Source: Lachnospiraceae bacterium (GTDB lineage Bacteria; Bacillota; Clostridia; Lachnospirales; Lachnospiraceae). From it: a stretch of 49,684 nt of DNA. The notes under the pieces are model-generated. The model made no database searches. It saw nothing but the letters and a program-made list of their open reading frames with translations, and had not been told where the DNA came from. Positions 1-8,350 of the stretch are shown in pieces. The stretch lies in NCBI GenBank assembly GCA_022510685.1, contig JAFLTA010000017.1:1-49684 (forward strand), read 5' to 3'. A program made the position numbers and the translations under genes. Position 1 is the stretch's first letter. The number at the start of each line of letters is the position of its first letter.

Positions 1-1316
1 TGGATTGTATGGGATGTGGTGAGTGTATCACTGTATGTCCGAAGGCAGAAGAAGGCGCTATCAAGATGGTTCCGCAGGAATCACAGGCGGACGAGCAGCC
101 GGTATTCGATTATTTAGTTGCTAACGTAGGTAAGAAGGATAGTGGATTTGCAGATACTACACCTAAGGGTAGCCAGTTCAATCAGCCGCTTCTTGAGTTC
201 TCCGGAAGTTGTGCAGGTTGTGCAGAGACATCTTATGCGAGACTGATTACACAGCTCTTTGGTGAGCAGATGTACATCTCCAATGCAACAGGATGTTCTT
301 CTATATGGGGTAACCCGGCAGCTACTTCACCATATACCGTGAACAAGGATACAAAGAAGGGACCGGCTTGGTCTAACTCCCTGTTCGAGGACAATGCAGA
401 GCATGGTCTTGGTATGCATATCGGACAGAAATATATCCGTGAGCAGGCAATCGAGAAGATTACTGCTTGTGTAGAGTCCGACAAGGCATCTGCAGAGTTG
501 AAGGCTGCGTACGATAAATTCATGGAGACAAAAGAGGATACGAAAGCAAACGTTGAGCCTACCAAGGCGCTGATTGCAGAGTTAGAGAAGGCAGCAGCTG
601 CCGGATGTGACAATGCAAAAGAAGCTCTTGCAAAGAAAGATTTCCTTGGCAAGAAGTCCGTATGGATCTTCGGTGGTGACGGTTGGGCATACGATATCGG
701 ATTCGGTGGCTTAGACCATGTACTGGCATCCGGTGAGAATGTAAACGTTATGGTATTCGATACAGAGATGTACTCCAACACAGGTGGTCAGGCTTCCAAG
801 GCTTCCAATATCGGTGAGGTTTGTCAGTTTGCCGCTGCTGGTAAAGAAATCGGCAAGAAGTCTCTGGCGGAGATTGCTATGAGCTATGGTTATATCTATG
901 TAGCACAGATTGCTCTTGGTGCAAATCCGGCTCAGGCTGTTAAAGTAATTGCTGAGGCAGAGGCATATCCGGGACCATCACTCATTATCGGTTATGCGCC
1001 ATGTGAGCTTCACGGAATTGCTAAGGGTGGTATGAACCACTGCCAGGATGAGATGAAGAAAGCAGTGAAGGCTGGATACTGGAATCTGTTCTCCTTCAAT
1101 CCGGCAAACAAGGCAGAGGGTAAGAATCCATTTACCTTTACTTCCGAAAAGGGTGTAGACTTCGGCGATTATCAGGATTTCCTGAACAACGAGGCACGTT
1201 ATACCCGTCTGATCAAGCCGTTCCCGGAGCGTGCTGAGAGACTGTTCAAAGAGTCTGAGGCTGCTGCGAAAGAGCGTTACGATCACTTGCAGAAGCTGGT
1301 TGAGCTTTATAAATAA
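1..1316 (+). CDS. nifJ: Pyruvate:ferredoxin (flavodoxin) oxidoreductase, C-terminal part (5' end outside window)
   Basis: This is the C-terminal end of the large single-chain enzyme that converts pyruvate and CoA to acetyl-CoA and CO2 while reducing ferredoxin. The reading frame is open from base 3, so the gene begins upstream of the window; about 437 codons of an expected ~1,180 are present. The start of the fragment carries a ferredoxin-type Cys motif (CMGCGECITVCP). It is followed by the SGSCAGCAETSYARL motif, whose cysteines help bind the proximal cluster. The thiamine diphosphate region is recognisable as GGDGWAYDIGFGG and VFDTEMYSNTGGQAS. The C-terminal domain is intact and ends at a normal stop. 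A hairpin terminator follows. With ackA 1.8 kb away, the product fits fermentation of pyruvate to acetyl-CoA and acetate, although the two genes are separated by tmcAL on the other strand. Family assignment is firm. Confidence 0.96.
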   Translation, partial: DCMGCGECITVCPKAEEGAIKMVPQESQADEQPVFDYLVANVGKKDSGFADTTPKGSQFNQPLLEFSGSCAGCAETSYARLITQLFGEQMYISNATGCSSIWGNPAATSPYTVNKDTKKGPAWSNSLFEDNAEHGLGMHIGQKYIREQAIEKITACVESDKASAELKAAYDKFMETKEDTKANVEPTKALIAELEKAAAAGCDNAKEALAKKDFLGKKSVWIFGGDGWAYDIGFGGLDHVLASGENVNVMVFDTEMYSNTGGQASKASNIGEVCQFAAAGKEIGKKSLAEIAMSYGYIYVAQIALGANPAQAVKVIAEAEAYPGPSLIIGYAPCELHGIAKGGMNHCQDEMKKAVKAGYWNLFSFNPANKAEGKNPFTFTSEKGVDFGDYQDFLNNEARYTRLIKPFPERAERLFKESEAAAKERYDHLQKLVELYK

Positions 1317-1370
1317 TCATTGGCAGATATTTGAAGGAAAGCCTTTTTGGGCGCGAGAATATCGCTTACA

Positions 1371-1413
1371 AAAAAAGAGGTGCATCGCAGATTTGCGGTG
1401 TTCCTCTTTTTGG
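1371..1413 (+). terminator. Rho-independent terminator after the pyruvate:ferredoxin oxidoreductase gene
   Basis: An A-rich arm (AAAAAGAGG, then TGCATCGCA) at about 1372-1390 pairs with TGCGGTGTTCCTCTTTTT at about 1394-1411, with a few mismatches or wobbles in the middle. The second arm ends in a run of T. Because the arms are A-rich and T-rich, it could also terminate the convergent tmcAL transcript. Confidence 0.8.
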
Positions 1414-1476
1414 ATTTCGTAGGAAATTTTTCGCTGTGGAATGTAGTATTACCTCATCAGAACAGAATGTGCTAAA

Positions 1477-2895
1477 TCATTCTTTAATGATAGGCGAAGT
1501 ATGAAAAGCATCCGGCAATGATGAACCGTATTTCTGCCATACAATTTCCCGGTACAAATCATCTGCCAGGATATCAGTCTGCCAGTGCTTCCGTGCCAGC
1601 ATGAATTTGTTGCCCTGTGCTTGAATTGACGGGAGAGTGTCCATGTTGTTTTCCTTTTCAATCGTCACGGCGTGGTTTTCTTCATGGAATACGTTTAACA
1701 GACTGTCTGCATCGGCGGCTTTTGTGATAACAGGGATTTCCGTCACGTTTCGTAATAGACTGCTCGCCGTTCTTTGAAATCCGAGCAGGTTTGCATATAG
1801 TGGCGGAGTATTCACATATTCAGTTTTTATATTCAATAATATATGAAACAATACCCGGCTGATTCTGCTGTAAGTAAATGCCTTTGTCTTGATGCGGGTA
1901 ATGAAATCGCTGATGTTCGTAAAGTATGACAGTTCTTTCGTGATGCGGTGACATAGTTCCGGTGTCATATCCGATACGGATAACAATTCTTCTTCAGTCG
2001 CTGTCCTTAACCGATAATATATCATAGAAGAAAAATCATCTTCCGTTATGGGAAAGCGGGAGGTGTTTTCGGTTAGTATTTGCTGTACGTATTTTGGGAC
2101 ACATTCTCTCAGAGCATCAAGAGTATCCTGTATATATTTTTCGGATAACTTTCCCCTGGTGGTTACGTCATTTGGAATATGATTTACGGTTAATGACGAT
2201 TTAAGAGAAGTATTCTCGTATGCAATGGATTTCTCTTTGAAAGCATCTGCAAAGGCTTTGCGGATGCCGGAAGCAGATAGAAATCCTGCGGATTCTTTTG
2301 TTGCATGATAGCCTCCATCTGTCCGTAAAATGGGAATGGGAGTTATTTCGCTGTTTCGTATTTTTAAGGCTTTTAAGTATTCAATTCCAAGAATTGTGTT
2401 AGGACTCGCGAGGAGTGACGGCTCTTTTTGCAGTATATCCGGAAAGCGTTTTTTTAATATACTCTCTCTGGCGGCAGGATAGGATAATCCTGTGCGCAAA
2501 GCTGCGGTAAGCTCCTTTTGATAGTCATCGTCCGGTGTGGACAGAAAGTCCGCTATTTTGGATAGAACTGACAAATCGTCACATTCGCTCCCAAAACAGA
2601 GAGCATCCACAAAGCCTAACTGATGCAGGAGACTCACGCCACCCATGGCAAAATGCTCTGCACTTGCTGTTGCGTAGACGGCAGGCAATTCCATCACAAT
2701 GTCGGCGCCGCCCTCCAGTGCCATTTGTGTCCGGAGATATTTGTCCGTCCAGGCGGGTGCGCCTCTTTGCACAAAGTTTCCGCTCATAACGACGACGATA
2801 CAGTCAGCATTCGTCATGTTGCGCACGGTCTGTATTTGGTGGGCATGTCCCCGGTGAAAGGGATTATATTCGGCTATAATTCCTATCGTTTTCAT
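1477..2895 (-). CDS. tmcAL: tRNA(Met) cytidine acetate ligase (YlbM/UPF0348 family)
   Basis: TmcAL activates acetate with ATP and places an acetyl group on the wobble cytidine (ac4C34) of elongator tRNA(Met). The 472-residue product starts MKTIGIIAEYNPFHRGHAHQ and carries the HxGH nucleotidyltransferase motif at residues 14-17. Also present are MSGNFVQRG, LRTQMALEGGADIVMELP and FGSECDD, all typical of this family, and the length is normal. GGGAGG lies just upstream of the ATG. It is divergent from ackA, an arrangement common in Firmicutes. Both enzymes act on acetate, but a functional link beyond conserved order is inference. It is convergent with the oxidoreductase gene, with 160 bp between them. 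Confidence 0.93.
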   Translation of the reverse strand: MKTIGIIAEYNPFHRGHAHQIQTVRNMTNADCIVVVMSGNFVQRGAPAWTDKYLRTQMALEGGADIVMELPAVYATASAEHFAMGGVSLLHQLGFVDALCFGSECDDLSVLSKIADFLSTPDDDYQKELTAALRTGLSYPAARESILKKRFPDILQKEPSLLASPNTILGIEYLKALKIRNSEITPIPILRTDGGYHATKESAGFLSASGIRKAFADAFKEKSIAYENTSLKSSLTVNHIPNDVTTRGKLSEKYIQDTLDALRECVPKYVQQILTENTSRFPITEDDFSSMIYYRLRTATEEELLSVSDMTPELCHRITKELSYFTNISDFITRIKTKAFTYSRISRVLFHILLNIKTEYVNTPPLYANLLGFQRTASSLLRNVTEIPVITKAADADSLLNVFHEENHAVTIEKENNMDTLPSIQAQGNKFMLARKHWQTDILADDLYREIVWQKYGSSLPDAFHTSPIIKE

Positions 2896-3010
2896 GAGCG
2901 TCCTCCCAGTTACTTTGTTATATCTGTTCTTTCCTGATTTTTGCCGGTCTGATAGTAGCCCCAGAGCGGATTTACTTTCGCAGGCATTTTCATACTTTTC
3001 TCAATAATAC

Positions 3011-3039
3011 TAGACAAAGAAAAATGAATCAAGTATACT
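3011..3039 (+). promoter_or_regulatory. Predicted vegetative promoter for ackA
   Basis: TAGACA (3011-3016), a 17-base spacer and TATACT (3034-3039), each hexamer one mismatch from consensus. It lies about 50 bases upstream of the ackA start. It overlaps an upstream in-frame ATG (3024), which therefore cannot be the start of a message made from here. Confidence 0.7.
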
Positions 3040-3086
3040 TTAATATGTGTGATATTATTCTGCCACGCAGGAATGGAGGTATTCGG

Positions 3087-4271
3087 ATGAAGATTTTAGT
3101 GGTAAACTGTGGAAGTTCTACACTGAAATTCCAATTGATTGATTCAGAGACAGAGAAAGTAGCAGCTTCAGGCATGTGTGAGAGGATTGGTCTGGACGGA
3201 GCATTGGTTTATAAGGTGAATGGAGAGAAGTTAGAGCAGAGTGTCTCGTTGCCCGACCACGAAGTTGCTATTAAAAAAGTGTTGGACACGCTGTTAGATA
3301 AAGAACATGGTGTTTTGCAGTCTTTAGAGGAAATTGATGCCGTTGGTCACCGTTTGGTGCATGGAGGAGAGAAGTTTTCATCTTCCGTCATCATTGATGA
3401 CAAAATCATTCAGGAGATTGAGTCCTGTAATGATCTGGCACCGTTACATAATCCGGCAAATCTGTTAGGTGTGCGTGCCTGTCAGGAAGTGATGCCGGGC
3501 GTACCTAATGTTGCCGTGTTTGATACGGCTTTTCATCAGACGATGCCGCCAAAGGCATATTTATATGCACTGCCAAAGGAATACTACGAGAAGTATGGAG
3601 TTCGTCGCTATGGATTCCACGGCACAAGCCACAGCTATGTGTCTCGGCGTGCAGCGGAGCTTGCCGGTCTGGATTTCAACCATTCCCGTATTATCGTGTG
3701 TCATATCGGAAGCGGAGCCAGTGTCTCTGCCATTAAAGACGGAAAGTCTGTGGATACCAGTATGGGAATGACCCCATTGGAGGGACTTATGATGGGTACC
3801 CGTTCCGGTGATATGGATCCGGCGATTCTGGAATACATTTGTCAGAAAGAAAATATTTCCGTGAGTGAAATGACTTCCATTTTGAATAAAAAGTCCGGTG
3901 CACTGGGGCTTTCCGGTGTATCCAGTGATTATCGTGATTTGATTGCGGCTGTAGAGGACGGTAACAAGGATGCAAAGAATGCGCTGGATGTCATGATCTA
4001 TCGTGTTATCAAATACATCGGTGCATATTATATGGCACTTGGCGGTGCCGATATCATTGCCCTGACAGCCGGTGTGGGCGAAAATAATCTGATGGTTCGC
4101 GGCAGGATTGTGAAGGGTCTGGAAGCAATTGGCGTGAAGTTAGACGATAATGCCAATGTAGAGGGTGGAGATGAGAGAAAAATTTCCACTGCAGACAGTT
4201 CAGTTCAGGTGTGGGTAGTACCTACCAATGAGGAGCTTGCCATTGCCAGAGAGACGGCAGCGTTGGTATAA
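3087..4271 (+). CDS. ackA: Acetate kinase
   Basis: Acetate kinase interconverts acetyl phosphate plus ADP with acetate plus ATP, the substrate-level phosphorylation step of acetate fermentation. The 394-residue protein begins MKILVVNCGSSTLKF, the phosphate-binding signature of the ASKHA fold. It has HRLVHGGEKF, VAVFDTAFHQTMPP, RRYGFHGTSHSYV, HIGSGASV and LTAGVGENN in the expected order. The frame opens at 3024, but the ATG at 3087 is preferred because GGAGG sits just before it, the family N-terminus begins there, and the predicted promoter overlaps the earlier ATG. No phosphotransacetylase (pta) gene is adjacent, so it must lie elsewhere. A perfect 13-bp inverted repeat overlaps the stop codon. 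Confidence 0.97.
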   Translation: MKILVVNCGSSTLKFQLIDSETEKVAASGMCERIGLDGALVYKVNGEKLEQSVSLPDHEVAIKKVLDTLLDKEHGVLQSLEEIDAVGHRLVHGGEKFSSSVIIDDKIIQEIESCNDLAPLHNPANLLGVRACQEVMPGVPNVAVFDTAFHQTMPPKAYLYALPKEYYEKYGVRRYGFHGTSHSYVSRRAAELAGLDFNHSRIIVCHIGSGASVSAIKDGKSVDTSMGMTPLEGLMMGTRSGDMDPAILEYICQKENISVSEMTSILNKKSGALGLSGVSSDYRDLIAAVEDGNKDAKNALDVMIYRVIKYIGAYYMALGGADIIALTAGVGENNLMVRGRIVKGLEAIGVKLDDNANVEGGDERKISTADSSVQVWVVPTNEELAIARETAALV

Positions 4272-4303
4272 CGAATATATCAACAACTTAATATTCGTTA
4301 TAC
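4266..4303 (+). repeat. Perfect 13-bp inverted repeat overlapping the ackA stop codon
   Basis: GTATAACGAATAT (4266-4278) and its exact complement ATATTCGTTATAC (4291-4303) flank a 12-base loop. The left arm contains the ackA TAA. The stem is AU-rich and is not followed by a T-run, so it is not a classic intrinsic terminator. It could be a 3'-end stabiliser, a processing site or a DNA-level palindrome. Confidence 0.75.
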
Positions 4304-4402
4304 TGGTCTGCTAAACAGGGAATTATCTTCTGTTATAGGTTTAGTGTATAGATTCTGCCACAGGTCGGTATGGCTACGATGCAAGTTTTTGGAAAAAATT
4401 TA

Positions 4403-4431
4403 TTGACAAAATATGGTCAAGTTGTTATAAT
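4403..4431 (+). promoter_or_regulatory. Perfect consensus sigma-A promoter for rpmF
   Basis: TTGACA (4403-4408), a 17-base spacer and TATAAT (4426-4431): a full match to the vegetative consensus, 44 bases before the rpmF ATG. This strength suits a ribosomal protein gene. Confidence 0.9.
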
Positions 4432-4475
4432 CGAAAAAGTGTTGTAAAAGGAAACGGATTAGGAGGTGGAAAGGA

Positions 4476-4658
4476 ATGTCTATTTGTCCTAAAAATAAAT
4501 CTTCCAAGTCAAGAAGAGACAAGAGAAGAGCAAATTGGAAAATGTCTGCACCAAATTTGGTGAAATGCAGCAAGTGTGGAGCACTGATGATGTCTCACAG
4601 AGTGTGTAAGTCATGTGGTTCTTATAATAAAAAAGAGATTCTTGCTGATGCTGAGTAA
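4476..4658 (+). CDS. rpmF: 50S ribosomal protein L32 (zinc-ribbon form)
   Basis: This 60-residue basic protein of the large ribosomal subunit has the L32 N-terminus (MSICPKNKSSKSRRDKRRAN) and a complete zinc ribbon, CSKCG...CKSCG. It is therefore the zinc-binding paralogue rather than the zinc-free one. GGAGGTGG precedes the ATG and a perfect consensus promoter lies upstream. In many Firmicutes rpmF follows a DUF177 (YceD) gene and is followed by plsX or acpP; neither neighbour is present. The 204 bp between ackA and rpmF contain only the inverted repeat and the promoter. A terminator follows, so the gene is probably monocistronic. Confidence 0.96.
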   Translation: MSICPKNKSSKSRRDKRRANWKMSAPNLVKCSKCGALMMSHRVCKSCGSYNKKEILADAE

Positions 4659-4679
4659 GTGAAAAATAATAAGTACATG

Positions 4680-4717
4680 AAGCCAATATATCTATGCAAG
4701 TGGATGTATTGGCTTTT
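4680..4717 (+). terminator. Rho-independent terminator after rpmF
   Basis: AAGCCAATATATC (4680-4692) pairs with GATGTATTGGCTT (4703-4715), with one G-U pair and a 10-base loop. It runs into a T-run (TTTTTT). Confidence 0.88.
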
Positions 4718-4764
4718 TTGTTAATACATTTTGAGATATCCAATAAAGGGGGAGTATACATTAA

Positions 4765-5256
4765 ATGAAGAAAAAGAAAGGGTTATTAGATGCAATAAAA
4801 TATTTATTGCTTGCAATAGCAGTTGGTGGATTTTTTGGCAATTTAGCGTGTATTTGGGAGTTTCTGCCAACAATCACGCCTTTTGCTAATGATTTTATAC
4901 CTTTTTTATTAATACTGACAATGTTTTCGTATCTATCATTTTATTTTCTGTTTATGCGGTCAGGGAGGACTCTATGTGCCTTGGCATTTATTCCCAGTGA
5001 ATATATTGTGGGAATAATGTCGGTTGACTTTTGGTGGGGAATATTTGAATCATCTGTTGATCGTGAGGCGATTGGTCTCACCAGAGGTGGAGTTGCAATG
5101 ATGCTGATTCCTTCTACACTTATGTTTACGTTTATAATTCTATTAATGGAATATATACGATTTAGAAAATGGTTAAAAGGAAAAACAAATAGCAAAGGAG
5201 AAAAAACTACCGAATCCGAATTGATGCAAACAGAAAAGGATGGTAAGCAGAAATAG
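4765..5256 (+). CDS. Small integral membrane protein, function unknown
   Basis: I do not recognise the family. The 163-residue product starts MKKKKGLLDAIKYLLLAIAV and appears to have four hydrophobic segments, at roughly residues 12-30, 44-64, 68-90 and 112-134. A strongly charged, Lys/Glu-rich tail follows. The middle contains a Trp-rich stretch (SVDFWWGIFESS). A clear GGGGGAG ribosome binding site lies ahead of the ATG. It stands alone between the rpmF terminator and the promoter of the adenylation-enzyme gene. By eye its codons are more AT-rich than those of the housekeeping genes, consistent with accessory content, though I have not measured this. Confidence 0.7.
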   Translation: MKKKKGLLDAIKYLLLAIAVGGFFGNLACIWEFLPTITPFANDFIPFLLILTMFSYLSFYFLFMRSGRTLCALAFIPSEYIVGIMSVDFWWGIFESSVDREAIGLTRGGVAMMLIPSTLMFTFIILLMEYIRFRKWLKGKTNSKGEKTTESELMQTEKDGKQK

Positions 5257-5266
5257 TTAAAATCAC

Positions 5267-5295
5267 TTGCATTCCACCGTATACTTTTGTACAAT
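5267..5295 (+). promoter_or_regulatory. Predicted promoter of the adenylation enzyme / carrier protein pair
   Basis: TTGCAT (5267-5272), a 17-base spacer and TACAAT (5290-5295). The leader to the ATG is about 70 bases. TCCACCG inside the spacer and CGGTGGA at about 5323-5329 form a 7-bp inverted repeat across the start region, possibly regulatory. Confidence 0.55.
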
Positions 5296-5371
5296 TATAA
5301 ATGGTTCGTGCGCTGATAGACCGGTGGACGTTATCGTGCTGCCGTGGTAATAAGTACAGGTGGAGGAAGTT

Positions 5372-6613
5372 ATGAGAAACATACAGACAGATAAAGAATC
5401 AGGGAAAGATAATTTATTTTCTATTATTCGTTATGCTAATCGCAATGTCCCGTTTTATATGGATTTATACAGTGATTATCAGGATGTCATTGATGAGGAA
5501 CATTTTTCCGGACTTCCGGTGATTGACAAAGAAAAATATGTGACAGGGGGAACATCGGGTTTGTCGGTGGAATATATGGGGGAATATATCCGGAATGAAT
5601 TGATATGGACCCGTACCAGCGGAACCTCCGGAATGTGTTCTGAAGTCTACTGGCATCCGAAGGAGATGAACCGTTCGCTGTTGCCGTTATGGCTGCTGCG
5701 AAAGAAATACTATGATATCACGGCAAAGAACAGAATGTGTTATTTCTACCGCTCAGGAGAAGCAGACGAATTGTTTCTGGAGAGGGGCAATAGTCTGTTA
5801 ATAGCACGAAGCAGTCTGTATTCATCAAGGTTAGATGAGGCATACGAGAAAATCCTTTCCTACGACCCGGAATGGATGATATTACAGCCGAGCATTGCTG
5901 TTCTTTTATGTGATTGTGCAGAGCGTCTCGGCACGCCATCTGCATTACGATATATCGAATTTACAGGGGAGTATTTGGATCCTGCCGTCAGAAAAAAGAC
6001 GGAGGAGATATTCGGATGTCAGACGGCGAACCAGTATGGAACCAAGGAAGTAAATTCTATTGCCTATGAGTGCCCGTGTGGAAATTTGCATATTTTATCA
6101 GATAACGTCTATGCGGAAACGATAGCGGATAATAGTGACTCCGATATGCATTTTATTTGTGTGACTTCCCGGCAAAATTATGCGATGCCGTTGATTCGTT
6201 TTCAATTGGATGACCGGGGAGAAATCCGCCGCAATGTAAACTGTGAGTGCGGCTGCACAGGTGATATATTAGACTTAAAGAGCGGCAGGGCTGATGATAT
6301 GGTTGTGATGCAGGATGGCTCCAGAAAGCACCCTTATATGCTGACGGAATTTTTTCATGTTATCAATCATCAGACGGAAGGGGCGATATTGCAGTTCCAG
6401 ATAGAGCAGAGAGAGGTGGAACAGTTTATCGTGCGGTTGGTATTGGATGAAGAGGAGTTTGCGGAAGAAATTACAGAGGCGCTCAGTGGAAAATTTGCTC
6501 AGAGATTGGGTCAGGGAGTGGAGGTTCAGTTTGAATTTTATCCTAAGGTATTACCGGTGGAACATACGGGAAAAACTGCAATATTTAAAACTAATTTTGG
6601 AGGTGGCATATGA
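5372..6613 (+). CDS. Stand-alone adenylate-forming enzyme (PaaK/CapK-like acyl-CoA or acyl-ACP ligase)
   Basis: Members of this superfamily activate a carboxylic acid with ATP and transfer the acyl group to a thiol of CoA or a carrier protein. The 413-residue product has the P-loop TRTSGTSG (residues 80-87), the adenine-site motif NQYGTKE (220-226) and an LIRFQLDDRGE segment matching the ribose-binding region. The GRADDMV hinge lies around residues 305-311, and the C-terminal HTGKTAIFK places the catalytic lysine at 401. Cysteines near CPCGNLHI and CECGCTGD could bind zinc, as in PaaK-like enzymes. The frame opens at a GTG at 5360, but the ATG at 5372 is better placed behind GGAGG. The stop overlaps the carrier-protein ATG (ATGA), so the carrier is the likely acceptor. 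The substrate cannot be read from sequence. Confidence 0.85.
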   Translation: MRNIQTDKESGKDNLFSIIRYANRNVPFYMDLYSDYQDVIDEEHFSGLPVIDKEKYVTGGTSGLSVEYMGEYIRNELIWTRTSGTSGMCSEVYWHPKEMNRSLLPLWLLRKKYYDITAKNRMCYFYRSGEADELFLERGNSLLIARSSLYSSRLDEAYEKILSYDPEWMILQPSIAVLLCDCAERLGTPSALRYIEFTGEYLDPAVRKKTEEIFGCQTANQYGTKEVNSIAYECPCGNLHILSDNVYAETIADNSDSDMHFICVTSRQNYAMPLIRFQLDDRGEIRRNVNCECGCTGDILDLKSGRADDMVVMQDGSRKHPYMLTEFFHVINHQTEGAILQFQIEQREVEQFIVRLVLDEEEFAEEITEALSGKFAQRLGQGVEVQFEFYPKVLPVEHTGKTAIFKTNFGGGI

Positions 6614-6858
6614 TTACTTGGGAAGAATTTACAGAATTAATTCGCTCACAGATTCCTAACAGGGAACTGGCTAAAAGCGTGGAAATTATGCCGGAGACCA
6701 GATTGATTGAGGATTTGGAGTATGATTCCATTGCCATTGTAGAGCTGCTGTCAAAGATAGAGGAAGATTACGGTGTTGATTATACAACGTTGCCGGATTT
6801 TTTAGAGCGCGTCAACGTGTGTAGAGATATTTATGAGGGAATACAGGAGTTACTATAA
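6610..6858 (+). CDS. Acyl carrier protein (phosphopantetheine-binding)
   Basis: This 82-residue acidic protein has the carrier fold signature DLEYDSIAIVELLSKIEEDYGV, with Ser40 in the D-S-I motif as the 4'-phosphopantetheine attachment site. The Ser is followed by I rather than the L usual in fatty-acid ACP (DSL), which is common in specialised carriers. Its ATG overlaps the TGA of the upstream adenylation gene, so the two are almost certainly translationally coupled and the ligase probably loads this carrier. No fatty-acid synthesis genes are nearby, so it is unlikely to be the housekeeping AcpP. Confidence 0.92.
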   Translation: MITWEEFTELIRSQIPNRELAKSVEIMPETRLIEDLEYDSIAIVELLSKIEEDYGVDYTTLPDFLERVNVCRDIYEGIQELL

Positions 6859-7056
6859 ACAAATGACGAAATCAGAGTCCATCATATACGCATAAAACAT
6901 GCGCAATAAATATGGTATATCATATATAAAAGCCTATGTATTTTTTTGGCAGGAGGTATAGTAGTATTTTTAGTAGAGAATCCTGTTTGACAGAGTCTGC
7001 ATATATAATGTCCTGTTTCAAAAAAGGCTATAACAACGAATAGGGAGAAGTAGAGG

Positions 7057-8328
7057 ATGAAACAGGAAGCGGAAATGATACTGGATTTAAGACATATCAA
7101 TTGGGACGAAAAAATGTGGTCACGTTTTTTGCGACGTGTAAAAAAGAAAGTACACTTAGCAGAGTGTGGAGAAATAGGGGTACTCCCTATACAGACTTTG
7201 CGTAAGAGAACTTCTTATGAGACTCAGGTAATAGTTAAGGGATATTTGTCGGAATATTTGGATAAGTATGCACCCTTGAAAATAGAGTTAGGCGATGTGG
7301 GAGAGACACAGAAAAAATTGCCGCTGGTGCCGGAGACCGATTCCGATACCTATTTGTTTTACAGTACCAGACTGGCAATACTGCAGACGGACTCCTCGGC
7401 GGCTGAACATTTGCAACAATATTTTTTGGATTTACGGTTATTTTACAATAAGAATTATAGTAATTTTTTGTTTTTTGAAGAAGATTTGGAAAAAATGCTG
7501 CGCCTGCAGTACAAGTCATATATTGACGTGGAAAAAGACGGAAAGATTCTTGATTTTTTGCGGGGACAGTTGTGCCGGGGGTATTATGTCAATGTCCATT
7601 TAGATGAGTTTTATATGAGTAGTAAGGACTATTGCGATAAACGGCATTTTGTACATGAAAACTTAATCTACGGCTTTGATGATGAGAAGCGGGAGTTTTA
7701 TGCATACGGCATGACAAAACGTCAGCAGACAGCGGAATTTACCATATCTTATGAGGAATTTCTGCCGGCATATGAGAAAGGAAAGCTGTTTTATTTTTGC
7801 GGTGCAGATTATTTGGATATTGAAGGGTATTACCCGATTATTGTATACAGTATTCCGGCGTTGGATAAGTATGAATTTACAGAGAACGTTTTTGTTCATA
7901 AGATTGCGGCGTTCCTAAATCCGGACGATGATGAGCCGGTGGAAAACGATATTCATGTTTACGGAAAAAACGTATACGATTGGATATTACAGGATTTGAC
8001 AGGTGAAAAGATACGAAATATCGTGGATTACCGGGTGATACATTTGCTGTATGAACATAAAAAATGTATCTGCAGCCGTATGGAATATTTGTTGGAGAGA
8101 GACATGTTGTCAGAAGCGAATCAGAAACTTCTTGAAGAGATGAAAGAGGTTGTAAGTGCGTTTCAAAAAGTACGCCTGCTTTATTTAAAAGAATTACGTA
8201 AGGAGGAAAAGCTGTATTCTATGAATAAGGTAGTGGAAGATTCTGCGGTGAAAAAAAATATTGCAAGGGAACTGGAGGAAAGTATCAAAAGAGAGGAGAC
8301 AGTATTGACGCAGATTTGCAGTAAATAA
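7057..8328 (+). CDS. BtrH / C39-peptidase-like protein (possible acyltransferase), orphan
   Basis: The 423-residue protein is not clearly assignable. A segment at about residues 175-230 (GYYVNVHLDEFYM, then HFVHENLIYGFDDEKREFYAYG, then a TISYEEFLPAYEKGK helix) resembles the core of butirosin protein H and related papain/C39-like proteins. In those, a His before the YGFDDE turn is catalytic. A Cys near residue 37 (AECGEIGVLPI) could serve as the nucleophile, but that is inference. The C-terminal 130 residues are charged and look helical or coiled-coil. GGGAGAAGTAGAGG precedes the ATG. It lies 198 bp after the carrier-protein gene. If the resemblance is real, it could transfer an acyl group from the carrier or cleave a linked product. 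Confidence 0.55.
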   Translation: MKQEAEMILDLRHINWDEKMWSRFLRRVKKKVHLAECGEIGVLPIQTLRKRTSYETQVIVKGYLSEYLDKYAPLKIELGDVGETQKKLPLVPETDSDTYLFYSTRLAILQTDSSAAEHLQQYFLDLRLFYNKNYSNFLFFEEDLEKMLRLQYKSYIDVEKDGKILDFLRGQLCRGYYVNVHLDEFYMSSKDYCDKRHFVHENLIYGFDDEKREFYAYGMTKRQQTAEFTISYEEFLPAYEKGKLFYFCGADYLDIEGYYPIIVYSIPALDKYEFTENVFVHKIAAFLNPDDDEPVENDIHVYGKNVYDWILQDLTGEKIRNIVDYRVIHLLYEHKKCICSRMEYLLERDMLSEANQKLLEEMKEVVSAFQKVRLLYLKELRKEEKLYSMNKVVEDSAVKKNIARELEESIKREETVLTQICSK

Positions 8329-8350
8329 ATGTTTTCGAGGGGGTATATTT

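Noticed and set aside
233-781. Antisense frame of 182 codons inside the oxidoreductase gene
   Set aside because: Fully inside a conserved gene; Ala/Ser-rich shadow with no initiation signal.
3024-3086. Upstream ATG as the start of acetate kinase
   Set aside because: It lies within the predicted promoter, lacks a ribosome binding site and would add 21 residues not found in the family.
6987-7009. TTGACA followed by TATAAT before the BtrH-like gene
   Set aside because: Both hexamers are perfect but only 11 bases apart, too close for a sigma-A promoter. The TATAAT may still work with another -35, but none is good.
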